Positions 49,333 to 57,881 of a stretch of 64,000 bases of DNA are shown here, piece after piece; position 1 is the first letter of the stretch; each line of letters opens with the position of its first letter. Source of the stretch: JAGPCK01 sp041675505 (GTDB taxonomy: Bacteria; Bacteroidota; Bacteroidia; UKL13-3); contig JBAYTR010000008.1 in NCBI GenBank assembly GCA_041675505.1, positions 62,001-126,000 of the forward strand, given 5' to 3'. Position numbers and translations under genes: made by a program. The notes under the pieces were generated by a model. It had not been told where the DNA came from, searched no databases, and saw nothing but the letters and a program-made list of their open reading frames with translations.

Positions 49333-52300
49333 ATGCAAAAATTCAAATACAGGCTGCTGCTATTTTTAATTCAAGGATTATTGCTCCCATCACTAAGTGT
49401 TGCTCAATGGAAACTGGAAAGCCTGCAAATAAGCTATAAAAATATCTCTGATATCTTATTTATCAACCACAATAAAATATGGATGGTGGGCGAATTAGGT
49501 GCTGTTTATGTAACAACAGACGGTACAAACTGGAGTAAGCAAGCAGATTCATTAACAACATCAAATCTTAGAACAATTAAAATCAAAAATAATTTTGGTG
49601 TTATTGTGGGAGATTATGGTGCTATTCTTCAATCATCAGATGGTGGAAACACTTGGACAAAAGCACCGCAATTCACATCAGCAAATTTGAGGAACATCCA
49701 CATATTTAATGATAGCGTTGCTGATGTTTCAGGAGATGATAAAAAACACCTTACAACGACAGATGGAGGTAAAACCTGGACAAGCGCCAGTCGACACATT
49801 TTAAATGTTAATGACTTTAAGTATTTGGAATATTTCAATGACTCTATAGGAATTTTAGTCTCAGATGAAAAAATTATCACTTACAACAGAAAAACCGACT
49901 GGCATACCTTCTGGTACGGGTCTGCGCTAAACGGCAGAAAAATATCTTCCGCATGCTTCATGTCTGCGTCTAAGGGTTTGGTAGCGTTGGAAAAAAAGTT
50001 CAATATATTTCTAGTAAATCCTTCTGAAATATTATATACACTTAATGGTGGTTCTACATTTCAGCCAATCAATATAACACCGGCCAATATTCAGTTTGGC
50101 AATTTTGTTTCCATTAAAAAAAATGAACAGAATAAAATCATTGTTTGCGATGATCAAGGAGAAATGTTAATTGGCGATTCCATTAACGGCACTTTCAGGT
50201 TAATAACCAACATGAATAGTAAATGTGTGAGCATTAAGTACGACACAATATGGGCATACAATTCAAATTATGCAATAATGGCATCAAACAACCTGGGGAA
50301 AAACTGGCAAAACATGAACCCGCCCATTATTGCGGGCGGACGTCTTAATTCATTAGTATATAAGAATGACTCTACCATTTTGTTTACCACTGATTACGAC
50401 TCATTGGTGTATGAAAAAAAAATTGATTATTACCCTGTTGCAGTCAACCCAACCATTACCAGTAGTGCATACCGGGGAATGCTCTTTACCCCTGACAACC
50501 ACTTGGGTTTTATTAAACACTCAGGGGCAGGCAATAAAGGCATATACAAAACAGCTGATAAAGGTGCAACCTGGCAATATATTCCCACGCTTCCAAACAT
50601 AGAAATACACGATATCTCCTTTTACAGCTCAAGCGAGGGAGTTGTTTGTATGAATGATGGGTTATACTTAACCACTAATGGAGGAAACTCATTCAGTAAA
50701 ATTTCTGGTAAAAAATTTAAACGGATTGCATGCTTCAACAGCAATATAATATATGGAATAAACGACTCATCCAGCCTTACTAAGAACGGCATGTATTTCC
50801 CCATTCTTGACCCTGAACTGCAAAGAACTTTTGACGGTGGCATTACATGGGACAAAATCAACTATAAATCTTCTGCATACTCATCTATCTTCGAACACAA
50901 CAATATTTTGGGTTTATATTTTCAAAGCCCTGCCAAAGGATACCTCATTGGGTTAAATGACATATATATTGTGAGCGACTCAGGTAAGTACATTGAAAAG
51001 TGGTTTATAGGTTATAATAGTATATTAAATGCAAACAACATCACCTTCTCCAACCCAAATTACGGATTTATTACTTGCCGGGGGCAAGGTAAAGTTCTCA
51101 AAACACTCAACTCAGGCAGGAGCTGGTACCTACAAAAAGACATTTTAGCGGCTTACACAAATTTTGAGAAAGCATACATTAAAGATAGTTTAAACGTCAT
51201 CATATCGTTTGGATTGGCGTTGCATAGAACAAGCACCGGAGGTTCTATAGTGTTGACCCCTGCTCCTCAAACAGGAGCAAGTAATTTAACCACTACCTAC
51301 CCCGGAGATGGTAGTGGCAGAGTTGGCATCTCTTATACAAGAGGCTCAGGCAATAAAAGCCTTGTAATAGTAAGTAAAGAGCGACCAACAACATTTGTTC
51401 CGCTAAATGGATTCAGTGAAGGATTTTCTGTTACTAACGGCTGGTATCAGAATTCAACTCAGAATTCTATAGTAATTAATGCCTCTGTTCTTAACACTTC
51501 AAATTTCATTTCAAAACCCAACACTAAGTACTTTGTATACGTTTATGAATACAATGTGAGCAATAACTATGTTCACTTCAATGACAGTGAAATATTAACC
51601 GATTCATTTACTACACCAAAAGGTATGGTTATTACCTCTGTCACCTCACCTTCTGGTTGCCAGAGAGATAGTGTAATTATATCAGGACGTTCAGTATATA
51701 ATGATACATCAGCTGTACAAAATTTCAGAGTATACATATCAGATGTCAACAACAAAAGCCTTCTTGTTGGAACTACGGTTTTAACAAACACCTCTTCTAA
51801 TTTTACACTCAGAGTAAAACTACCTTTAATTGATACATCCTATGCTGAGCCATATCGCTTTATTGTTGAAACGGACTATTTAAGCAGTGAACCATCTGAT
51901 ACTGCTTTGTACTTTAAGCCAAAACCAGTTTCAAAAATAACTAACACAAGCTCCCCTATTCAATTTATAAATACAAATTTTTTTACGTTAACTAACACAA
52001 GCTATCAGTACCCTGTTTCTCCGGCATATACACTTAAATGGTACCTGAATAATGTTTTGCACACAAGTGATTCCAATAAAATTCAATTGAACAATATGCC
52101 TGTTGGTAAACATACCGTTAAGTTGGTGTGTAGCAACTCCCTTGCTTGTAGCGACACTACCGAAGTTAAATTAGATGTTGTAGATAAACTCACACTTGAT
52201 ACCGGCCATATAAACTATGCCTGCATTGGCGATACAATTACCATTAGTACATTACCCGTAACTAATGCTTTGTATAAATGGTATAGGAATAATGTACTTA

Positions 52301-53142
52301 TTACCCAGTCATTGCAACATCAATTAAATATCAATACTACAGGGCTATACCACGTTACAGGAAAAGACTCCCTAAATACAGAATTGACTAGCGACACTAT
52401 CCGTATAAACTTTACCCATAAAAAGCCCAACTACTCCATCCAGGGAATACAAGATACAGTTAAATGTCCTGATAACACATGGCAAATATCCCTTAACACA
52501 GATACAACGTGTACATTTGACTGGTATAAAAATAACTCCTTATTTTATTCAGGAAATAATAATCAGCAACTGATATCAACAGCAGGATACTACCTCATAG
52601 TTGTAAAAAATCAATCTTTACCATCTTGTCAAAAAATTTCTAAACCCTTTCAATTGGGATTTCATCCTCAGATGCCTAAACCTTTCTACAATAAACTGAA
52701 TAATACTTTGTTTGCCAGCATAAATACACCATCGCATGAATGGTTACTAAATGGTGTTGCCATAAACAGCTCTGATTCATTCATCATATTACAAGCAAGC
52801 GGCAGGTATTCATTAAAAGTAATTTCAGAAAACGGATGTTATAACACATCTAATGAATACATACATATTGCTCAAGGTAACAATGAATACCCTGTAAAAG
52901 ATGATGCATCTGAAGTGCTGCTTCGACCAAACCCTATAGACAACAACATGCTGAATATTTTCTGTAACTCTTCAGGAAGTTTAGTTCTAAAAGACATTCT
53001 GGGAAATTCAGTTTTCTTGGGCGAATTTAAAGACGGACATAACCGATATGATTTATCTGCAATTCATTTAAAAGGTACGTATACGCTTTGCATGTCTTTC
53101 AAGAACGGAAAAAATGTATTCAAAAAAGTAGTTTGTTTGTAG
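49333..53142 (+). CDS. Large T9SS-secreted protein with Ycf48/BNR-type propeller repeats
   Basis: A 1269-residue exported protein: signal peptide (about 1-22, ending SVAQ), then ~600 residues of BNR/Ycf48-like propeller blades marked by SSDGGNTWT, TTDGGKTWT, FDGGITWD and TLNSGRSWY. About 500 residues of immunoglobulin/PKD-like beta modules follow, some with paired Cys (CIGDTITIS, TCTFDWYKNN), then a C-terminal sorting domain (LLRPNPIDNNMLNIF, LVLKDILGNSV, LKGTYTLCMSFKNGKNVFKKV). It is likely a cell-surface adhesin or structural protein. The ATG at 49333 gives the signal peptide; an in-frame TTG lies 27 bases before. The gene looks AT-rich. Confidence 0.85.
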   Translation: MQKFKYRLLLFLIQGLLLPSLSVAQWKLESLQISYKNISDILFINHNKIWMVGELGAVYVTTDGTNWSKQADSLTTSNLRTIKIKNNFGVIVGDYGAILQSSDGGNTWTKAPQFTSANLRNIHIFNDSVADVSGDDKKHLTTTDGGKTWTSASRHILNVNDFKYLEYFNDSIGILVSDEKIITYNRKTDWHTFWYGSALNGRKISSACFMSASKGLVALEKKFNIFLVNPSEILYTLNGGSTFQPINITPANIQFGNFVSIKKNEQNKIIVCDDQGEMLIGDSINGTFRLITNMNSKCVSIKYDTIWAYNSNYAIMASNNLGKNWQNMNPPIIAGGRLNSLVYKNDSTILFTTDYDSLVYEKKIDYYPVAVNPTITSSAYRGMLFTPDNHLGFIKHSGAGNKGIYKTADKGATWQYIPTLPNIEIHDISFYSSSEGVVCMNDGLYLTTNGGNSFSKISGKKFKRIACFNSNIIYGINDSSSLTKNGMYFPILDPELQRTFDGGITWDKINYKSSAYSSIFEHNNILGLYFQSPAKGYLIGLNDIYIVSDSGKYIEKWFIGYNSILNANNITFSNPNYGFITCRGQGKVLKTLNSGRSWYLQKDILAAYTNFEKAYIKDSLNVIISFGLALHRTSTGGSIVLTPAPQTGASNLTTTYPGDGSGRVGISYTRGSGNKSLVIVSKERPTTFVPLNGFSEGFSVTNGWYQNSTQNSIVINASVLNTSNFISKPNTKYFVYVYEYNVSNNYVHFNDSEILTDSFTTPKGMVITSVTSPSGCQRDSVIISGRSVYNDTSAVQNFRVYISDVNNKSLLVGTTVLTNTSSNFTLRVKLPLIDTSYAEPYRFIVETDYLSSEPSDTALYFKPKPVSKITNTSSPIQFINTNFFTLTNTSYQYPVSPAYTLKWYLNNVLHTSDSNKIQLNNMPVGKHTVKLVCSNSLACSDTTEVKLDVVDKLTLDTGHINYACIGDTITISTLPVTNALYKWYRNNVLITQSLQHQLNINTTGLYHVTGKDSLNTELTSDTIRINFTHKKPNYSIQGIQDTVKCPDNTWQISLNTDTTCTFDWYKNNSLFYSGNNNQQLISTAGYYLIVVKNQSLPSCQKISKPFQLGFHPQMPKPFYNKLNNTLFASINTPSHEWLLNGVAINSSDSFIILQASGRYSLKVISENGCYNTSNEYIHIAQGNNEYPVKDDASEVLLRPNPIDNNMLNIFCNSSGSLVLKDILGNSVFLGEFKDGHNRYDLSAIHLKGTYTLCMSFKNGKNVFKKVVCL

Positions 53143-53185
53143 AACAGTCGCCATCCTGATTTTATTTACTTTACACATAAGAACA

Positions 53186-53203
53186 CTTCGCTAAGTTGCA
53201 ATT
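53186..53203. repeat. Decayed REP-like element
   Basis: CTTCGCTAAGTTGCAATTCA (from 53186), continuing GGATTTCC, matches the 41.57 kb element (CTTCGCT...GTTTGCAACTCAGGATTCCC) but has lost the left stem. It lies in the 185-base gap after the large T9SS gene. Confidence 0.45.
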
Positions 53204-53327
53204 CAGGATTTCCTATTCAGGTTATACGCTCCAAAATTAATATTTACCCCTAATTATCAGCACACTAACATAAGTTCAACAAACATTTAGCCTGCTCCGT
53301 TTTTTATTACTGCATAACTCTACCTAT

Positions 53328-53861
53328 ATGCAGGAAAATCAACACAACGAAATTTGGAAGCGCCTACACATTGATGGCTTGTCGGACCCGTATGAGGTAT
53401 CGAACCTGGGAAGGTTGCGCAGTTTTAAATACCACCCCGAAGGTATCATTCTGCAAGGCTCAGTGGTGCAGGGGTACAAGGCATTTATTACCCGCCTGGA
53501 CAACGGTAAAAGTTGCACCCGCTATTTTCACCGGCTGGTGGCAGAGGCTTTTTTACCTAAACCCGATGACCGCTGCAAATACGTGATTCACCTGGACTAC
53601 GATAAACAAAACAATCACATTGATAATTTACGTTGGGCCACCAAAGAAGAAAAAGAGCATCACCAGTTTACCGGACCAAATGTACGCAGAGGGGTAATTA
53701 CCAACTCTAAACTAAGTATAGAAACCGTGAGGTTAATTAAACAATTATTGCGCTCTGACACCCGCAAACTGAAAAATATTGCCAAACAATTCGGCATTAC
53801 TCATACCCAGCTCAACCGCATTAAAAAAGGGGAGAACTGGGGGCATGTTACTATTGATTAA
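53328..53861 (+). CDS. NUMOD4-HNH endonuclease
   Basis: A 177-residue protein: an N-terminal NUMOD4 DNA-binding motif (IWKRLHIDGLSDPYEVSNLGRLRSF) followed by an HNH domain (HRLVAEAFLPKPDDRCKYVIHLDYDKQNNHIDNLRWATKEE), with His, Asn and His at the expected places, and a C-terminal helix-turn-helix (LKNIAKQFGITHTQLNRIKKGENW). This is the layout of free-standing phage-type homing endonucleases. No phage genes or introns are nearby. It ends at a strong bidirectional terminator. Confidence 0.9.
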   Translation: MQENQHNEIWKRLHIDGLSDPYEVSNLGRLRSFKYHPEGIILQGSVVQGYKAFITRLDNGKSCTRYFHRLVAEAFLPKPDDRCKYVIHLDYDKQNNHIDNLRWATKEEKEHHQFTGPNVRRGVITNSKLSIETVRLIKQLLRSDTRKLKNIAKQFGITHTQLNRIKKGENWGHVTID

Positions 53862-53872
53862 TCAGGTTATAA

Positions 53873-53917
53873 TTTACATGAAAAAGGCTCGCATTGGCGA
53901 TGCCTTTTTCATGTAAA
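53873..53917. terminator. Strong bidirectional terminator (20-bp stem)
   Basis: TTTACATGAAAAAGGC (from 53873) pairs perfectly with GCCTTTTTCATGTAAA (53902-53917), extended by TCGC/GCGA inside after a one-base bulge, around an ATTG loop. A/T runs flank the GC part on both strands. It lies between the converging HNH and HtrA genes and can serve both. Confidence 0.85.
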
Positions 53918-53931
53918 CACAGAACTGAAAA

Positions 53932-55404
53932 TTATTCTAAACCTATTCCGTAAATTCCTTTTGAGCCATCGGGGTTAATGCCTTCCAACAGCACTCCGCC
54001 TTTTTTGCCCTCCAGTAGTTTTTTAACGTCAGCCGTAGTGTATACCGGCTTTTTATCAATGTGTGTGAGCACGTATCCTTCCTCCACTCCTGCTTTACGC
54101 AAAATACTTTTCGAAGAAATACTTTTCACTTTTACCCCGTTATTTATTTTTAAACGCATGCGGTCGTCACGACTCAGGGTTTCAAACTCTGCATTTAAAG
54201 CTGAGTTTTTATCTGCTTTCATTTCCGTATCAATTTTGGCTTTGCCCTCGCGATTTTTGAGTACCACGTCCAGCACCTTTTCTTTGCCTTTGGAGTTAAC
54301 GGTTACTTTCACCTTATCACCCGGATGCTTGCGGCTAATTTGTTCCTGCAATTCAGCAGAGGAGTTTACCATTACCTCATCAATTTTTAATACCACATCT
54401 CCTTCTTTAATGCCTGCTTCATCAGCCGCACCATCGGGACTCACACCCGCAATGTATACTCCTTTTACCTGATCAAGTTTTTTCTCTTCGGCCAGTTCAG
54501 CATTTACATCACGAATTTCTACACCTAAGAAACCGCGTTGTACTGAACCGAATTTCATGATATCAGTAATTACCTTTTTAGCAATGTTGGAGGGCACCGC
54601 AAATGAGTATCCTGAAAACGACCCGTTACGGCTGGCAATGGCGGTATTGATGCCCACCAGTTTCCCGTCAGTAGCCAGCAATGCACCTCCGCTGTTACCG
54701 GGATTTACGGCTGCATCGGTTTGAATAAACGATTCAATGGCATAGCGTCCTTCGCTGCTGCGGCCGTCATTGATTAAATTAAGGTTACGTCCTTTGGCAC
54801 TTACTATTCCCGCAGTAACGGTAGAGGTAAGATTAAACGGATTACCAACGGCCAGCACCCACTGCCCTACTTTCACCTCATCAGAATTACCGAACACCGC
54901 AAAAGGCAGGTTTGATTCATCTACTTTAAGTAAAGCAATATCGGTATTGGGATCGGTGCCCACCAGTGTGGCGTTGTATTTACGTTTATCGTTGAGCACC
55001 ACTTCAATTTTTGAAGCACCGTCAATCACGTGGTTGTTGGTAATGATGTACCCGTCAGCCGATATTACCACACCTGAACCCGAACCTACCTGTGGCCCTT
55101 GCTGCGGCATTTGAAAACCGTGCTCGCGGAAAAAATCAAACGGGTCAAAACCCTCTTGTCCGCCCCCGCTAGCTGCCATATCTACCGTTGTAATCACGTG
55201 TACTACAGTAGGCGTGGCCAGTTCTGATACCGCTGTAAAATCAGGCCCCATAGCTACTACTCCGCCTTCTGTAAGACTGGCGTAACGTGCCATTTGCATG
55301 GCTTCAAATCTGGAGGCATTGTCTTTTTCAAATAATTTACTGATGCCCACGGCTGCTAAACCGCCCAGGCATGCTACTAAAATAAATCCTGCTGCTTTTT
55401 TCAT
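53932..55404 (-). CDS. DegP/HtrA periplasmic serine protease
   Basis: A 490-residue Do-type protease. N-terminal membrane/signal segment (about 5-22), then a trypsin-like domain with catalytic His125 (NNHVID), Asp155 (TDIALLK) and Ser238 (NPGNSGGALL), followed by two PDZ domains (GFLGVEIRDVNAEL... and a C-terminal DRMRLKINNGVKVKSISSKSILRKAGVEEGYVLTHID). The triad is complete. It degrades or refolds misfolded envelope proteins under stress. It is a single gene; the sigma factor gene lies divergently 145 bases away, but with its own -7 element. Confidence 0.95.
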   Translation of the reverse strand: MKKAAGFILVACLGGLAAVGISKLFEKDNASRFEAMQMARYASLTEGGVVAMGPDFTAVSELATPTVVHVITTVDMAASGGGQEGFDPFDFFREHGFQMPQQGPQVGSGSGVVISADGYIITNNHVIDGASKIEVVLNDKRKYNATLVGTDPNTDIALLKVDESNLPFAVFGNSDEVKVGQWVLAVGNPFNLTSTVTAGIVSAKGRNLNLINDGRSSEGRYAIESFIQTDAAVNPGNSGGALLATDGKLVGINTAIASRNGSFSGYSFAVPSNIAKKVITDIMKFGSVQRGFLGVEIRDVNAELAEEKKLDQVKGVYIAGVSPDGAADEAGIKEGDVVLKIDEVMVNSSAELQEQISRKHPGDKVKVTVNSKGKEKVLDVVLKNREGKAKIDTEMKADKNSALNAEFETLSRDDRMRLKINNGVKVKSISSKSILRKAGVEEGYVLTHIDKKPVYTTADVKKLLEGKKGGVLLEGINPDGSKGIYGIGLE

Positions 55405-55498
55405 ATCTCTAATTTATTTTTCTGTGTGGTGGTGAATATCAATTTTTGTTCCAATTACAAACTTGGAAAACTTGTCATAAGTTTCCGCTGCTTTGTTC

Positions 55499-55506
55499 TA
55501 TTTTTG
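55499..55506 (+). promoter_or_regulatory. -7 promoter element TATTTTTG of the sigma factor gene
   Basis: TATTTTTG matches TAnnTTTG and lies 43 bases before the ATG. A TTG at 55472-55474 is 24 bases upstream, one base beyond the usual spacing. Confidence 0.45.
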
Positions 55507-55549
55507 AACACAGAAAACAACGTTTCCCCAACCAATTTAGTATTTACTC

Positions 55550-56068
55550 ATGCTTGGCTTCAGGTACATCAATGATAAAACCCTGGTTCAGCTCATTAAA
55601 ACGGGTAATGAAGAGGCCTTGACCATTTTGTACAACCTTACGTATGCCCCGGTTAAAAAGTACATTCTGCGCAACAAAGGACGCCTGAGCGATGTGGAGG
55701 AAAATATGGCAGAAGCGCTGCTCACCAGTTGGCAACACGTAATACGCAACAAAACTACCCCCGACCTTTCGCTTAAGTTCTACGTAATTGCCGTGGCTCA
55801 AAACCGCTGGAACAAACGCAAAAAGAAAAAAACCAAAAAGGCCGGCAGCGAAACACCAACGGAACAACCGCTCATTCAACACAGCGAGTTGGTTGCTGCA
55901 CTAAAGCAACTGACCGATGGGGAGCGCAAGTTGCTGTACTTTTTTTACTTTGACGGGTATTCAGCCAAAGAAATAGCCGCACTGCTGGGGCTCACGGGGC
56001 CGGAGGAGATGCGCATGGAAAAATCCCGGGTACTATTAAAACTATCTGAACTACTGAATGTTAAGTAA
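55550..56068 (+). CDS. ECF-type RNA polymerase sigma factor
   Basis: A 172-residue sigma-70 family protein. Region 2 (LIKTGNEEALTILYNLTYAPVKKYILRNKGRLSDVEENMAEALLTSWQHV) and region 4 (LTDGERKLLYFFYFDGYSAKEIAALLGL) are joined by a basic linker (RWNKRKKKKTKKAG). The absence of the standard DAEDL-type motif (here DVEENMAEAL) makes it a divergent ECF factor. The next gene encodes a single-pass membrane protein of anti-sigma type, 62 bases downstream. Confidence 0.88.
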   Translation: MLGFRYINDKTLVQLIKTGNEEALTILYNLTYAPVKKYILRNKGRLSDVEENMAEALLTSWQHVIRNKTTPDLSLKFYVIAVAQNRWNKRKKKKTKKAGSETPTEQPLIQHSELVAALKQLTDGERKLLYFFYFDGYSAKEIAALLGLTGPEEMRMEKSRVLLKLSELLNVK

Positions 56069-56130
56069 ATATACATTTTTATTTCACCCGCACACAACGT
56101 TTTTAAAATTCAATCTGTCTTTATAGCGGT

Positions 56131-57009
56131 ATGTCTGAAAGAATAACTGACGATTTTGAGACCATTGAGCGGTACCTGGATGGTAAACTTACCCGCAAGG
56201 AGCGGGTGGAGTTGGAAGACCGTTTGGAGGTAGAGCCTAAACTCAAATCGCAGTTCGACTTTTATGCGGCCCTGGTAGAAGGCATTCGTGAATCAAGAAA
56301 ACAGGAACTGCTCCAATACATAGATGAACACACCCGCGATGTGCGGGAGAAGAAAAGTTTCTTTTTCGGGCTGTTGCCTTTTTTACTTACCACCTTGCTT
56401 ATTTTGAGTACGGTTTATTTTGTGACCGAAAATTATATCCCTGCTTACAAATTTCCCCGTGTAATCAACAAAGTAGATTCCCTGATAAAATTACCTTTTT
56501 ATGCTATTCGCCACGGTGGAGAGGAACAACTGAAAAAAGAATTTGGCCCCGCAGATAAAGCAGGCACCGAAAACACAACAGCAGAAATTGGCGGGGAAGA
56601 AATTTCAGCCGAAAATTATTTCAGCCGTAATGCACAGGAGGAAATTGCGGCAGGAGAAGATTACATTACGGTAAAAGAAGACGAACTGTTGGCAGATACT
56701 GTGCTTTTTTCCAGGCCATCTTTGGCTGCGGCAAAAGACTCCAGTACTGTTGATTCGCTGGTGCAAAGCGGCACCCACCATGTACAAATTGAGTTTTGGC
56801 AATCGCCCATTAACTACAAAGGTTACCGCTACACCGGTAAAAAAATACAACTCTATGGTTTACCTCAGGCTACCCTTCAATTAATTTCTATTGAAGAAGA
56901 TTTGTATTTGCAGTACGGAAAGCAATATTTTTACATCGAAAAAGACGGGAACTTCCATACGTACAAACCCATGGAAACCGGATTAGTAAAAAAACTGCTG
57001 AATCATTAA
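56131..57009 (+). CDS. Single-pass membrane protein, probable anti-sigma factor
   Basis: A 292-residue protein. The N-terminal ~60 residues (IERYLDGKLTRKERVELEDRLEVEPKLKSQFDFYAALVEGI) match the helical anti-sigma opening common in Bacteroidota, without the zinc-binding HxxxCxxC motif. One transmembrane helix (about 83-102) follows, then a ~190-residue periplasmic region rich in Glu. Position after the ECF sigma gene supports a sigma/anti-sigma pair. It ends one base before the dapF start, so the pair may be cotranscribed with dapF. Confidence 0.75.
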   Translation: MSERITDDFETIERYLDGKLTRKERVELEDRLEVEPKLKSQFDFYAALVEGIRESRKQELLQYIDEHTRDVREKKSFFFGLLPFLLTTLLILSTVYFVTENYIPAYKFPRVINKVDSLIKLPFYAIRHGGEEQLKKEFGPADKAGTENTTAEIGGEEISAENYFSRNAQEEIAAGEDYITVKEDELLADTVLFSRPSLAAAKDSSTVDSLVQSGTHHVQIEFWQSPINYKGYRYTGKKIQLYGLPQATLQLISIEEDLYLQYGKQYFYIEKDGNFHTYKPMETGLVKKLLNH

Positions 57010-57010
57010 C

Positions 57011-57796
57011 GTGAAATTTTACAAATACCAGGGAACAGGAAACGACTTTGTGATCATTGATGACAGGGAAGAGAAATTTCCGTTAACCAACACCGCATTG
57101 GTGGCACACTTGTGCGACCGCAGATTTGGCATAGGTGCCGATGGGTTAATGTTGCTGCAAAATGCACCCGGTTACGATTTCAAAATGGTGTACTACAACA
57201 GCGATGGGGGCGAAAGCAGCATGTGTGGTAATGGCGGAAGATGTTTGGCCCGCTTTGCTGAACATTTAGGCATTGCTAAAAATAACTGCTCCTTTGTAGC
57301 CATTGACGGACCTCACGAGGCGCTGATAGAACCCGAAGTAATCCGCCTGAAAATGCAGGATGTAACGGAGGTAGAAAAAGGCAACAACCACTATATTCTG
57401 AATACCGGCTCACCGCATTATGTGTGCACGGCAAAACAACTGAAAGACCTTAACATTATAAAGCCGGCCAAGGCGGTAAGGTACAATGAGCGTTTTGCGG
57501 CCAAAGGCATTAATGTAAACTTTATAGAACAACAGGAAGACGGAATTTTTGTGCGCACTTATGAACGCGGAGTGGAAGACGAAACACTCTCCTGCGGAAC
57601 CGGTGTAACTGCTGTGGCCATTGCCAATGCATTTATCACAAATGAACTGACCAACGGAGCACACGAAACATCCGTTATTACTCCCGGAGGAAAACTGAAA
57701 GTAGCCTTTACCTACTCAACAGCCAATAACAGTTTTACCAACATCTGGCTCATAGGGCCTGCCACATTGGTTTTCAGTGGCGATGTAAACTACTGA
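57011..57796 (+). CDS. dapF: Diaminopimelate epimerase
   Basis: A 261-residue enzyme that converts LL- to meso-diaminopimelate for lysine and peptidoglycan. The catalytic cysteines are Cys72 (SSMCGNGGRC) and Cys195 (DETLSCGTGVTA). YQGTGNDFVIID at the N-terminus and RFGIGADGLMLL are also diagnostic. The start codon is GTG, one base after the stop of the membrane protein gene. Length is normal. Synthesis of meso-diaminopimelate agrees with a Gram-negative wall. Confidence 0.97.
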   Translation: MKFYKYQGTGNDFVIIDDREEKFPLTNTALVAHLCDRRFGIGADGLMLLQNAPGYDFKMVYYNSDGGESSMCGNGGRCLARFAEHLGIAKNNCSFVAIDGPHEALIEPEVIRLKMQDVTEVEKGNNHYILNTGSPHYVCTAKQLKDLNIIKPAKAVRYNERFAAKGINVNFIEQQEDGIFVRTYERGVEDETLSCGTGVTAVAIANAFITNELTNGAHETSVITPGGKLKVAFTYSTANNSFTNIWLIGPATLVFSGDVNY

Positions 57797-57881
57797 CATT
57801 TTTCCCACATCACTTTAAAGGTATTGCCTCACATGGGCGAATAGCCCTACCTTTACCAATTCATTTATCAGCAAACCAGCA

